Origin: Pseudomonas sp. | Lineage (GTDB): Bacteria; Pseudomonadota; Gammaproteobacteria; Pseudomonadales; Pseudomonadaceae | Direction: 5' to 3' | DNA length: 15,583 nt | Assembly (NCBI GenBank): GCA_030654635.1 | Contig: JAURXE010000200.1 | Span: forward strand, 1 to 15,583 | In this document: piece by piece, positions 15,403-15,583 of the stretch | Numbering within the stretch: the first letter of the stretch is position 1 | How the letters are laid out: each line of letters starts with the position of its first letter | Notes under the pieces: model-generated | Databases searched by the model: none | What the model was told of the DNA's origin: nothing | Seen by the model: only the letters and a program-made list of their open reading frames with translations | Program-made: the position numbers and the translations under genes

Positions 15403-15583
15403 GGTTGGCTCTTAGCGTCGGCGGTCAGGGCGTGTGCGGCAGGATAAAAGCCTGCCGCCAAAGCCGCCAGCTGATCCGGCACCCTCGACCCAAGCCACCG
15501 ACCAGCACCTGCATGTTTTTGAACAGGCTGCGCTAGCCGCGCCGCCATTGAGGCTGCGGTCAGTGACTATCAACAAATCGGCA
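15399..15583 (-). pseudogene. phuT: 3' end of haem-binding periplasmic protein gene, apparently disrupted; cut by window
   Basis: Pieces of a HmuT/PhuT C-terminus appear in three frames. Frame 1 starts at the window edge with ADLLIVTDRSL. A second frame holds LFKNMQVLVGGLG, where LVGGLG resembles the conserved near-C-terminal motif of this family. After one missing base, a third frame continues SRVPDQLAALAAGFYPAAHA to a TGA overlapping the phuU ATG. About 20 codons expected between LFKN and LVGGLG appear absent. Frame 1 itself stays open to a TAA at 15414-15412, so a PhuT with a foreign tail of some 45 residues could still be made and translation could still end 9 bases before phuU. I call it a pseudogene with caution because most of the gene lies outside the window and assembly error is possible. 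Confidence 0.6.

Overview
The window carries chromosomal DNA of a Pseudomonas-type gammaproteobacterium. The order pssA - ilvC - ilvH - ilvI / small genes / lpoP - mrcB / kinase-like gene / tfoX-C-like gene - cbpA - prrF / phuW - phuV - phuU - phuT follows the P. aeruginosa arrangement from pssA to phuT. It differs from P. aeruginosa in having one PrrF small RNA gene here instead of a tandem pair, and in showing decay in phuT and in a methyltransferase gene. No plasmid, phage, insertion-sequence or CRISPR signature was seen.

Region 1 (1-4340): a minus-strand branched-chain amino acid operon ilvI-ilvH-ilvC (acetohydroxyacid synthase large and small subunits, ketol-acid reductoisomerase). A strong intrinsic terminator follows ilvC, and then comes pssA (phosphatidylserine synthase), cut by the window edge. 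A 405-base divergent intergenic region holds a candidate ilv promoter, a long leader and a candidate promoter for a secreted DUF4124 protein.

Region 2 (4374-8330): the DUF4124 gene faces a minus-strand unit mrcB-lpoP-yqcC. It encodes the bifunctional peptidoglycan synthase PBP1b, its TPR lipoprotein activator and a small YqcC-family protein. The mrcB start lies only 8 bases after a perfect TATAAT and has no visible Shine-Dalgarno sequence.

Region 3 (8330-12277): plus-strand genes for an aminoglycoside-phosphotransferase-like/P-loop kinase fusion, a pentapeptide-repeat protein, a decayed SAM methyltransferase pseudogene, a TfoX C-terminal-domain protein and a cyclic-nucleotide-binding protein (CbpA), closed by an intrinsic terminator.

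Region 4 (12300-15583): iron and heme. One Fur-box-controlled prrF small RNA reads toward the end of a minus-strand heme uptake operon, phuT-phuU-phuV-phuW. The ABC permease, ATPase and the ChaN-like lipoprotein are intact, but the visible 3' end of the periplasmic heme-binding gene phuT is scrambled by frame changes and an apparent deletion.

I found no wholly new system. The items most worth a second look are the solo prrF, the broken phuT tail next to intact transporter genes, the possibly leaderless mrcB message and the leader of the ilv operon.
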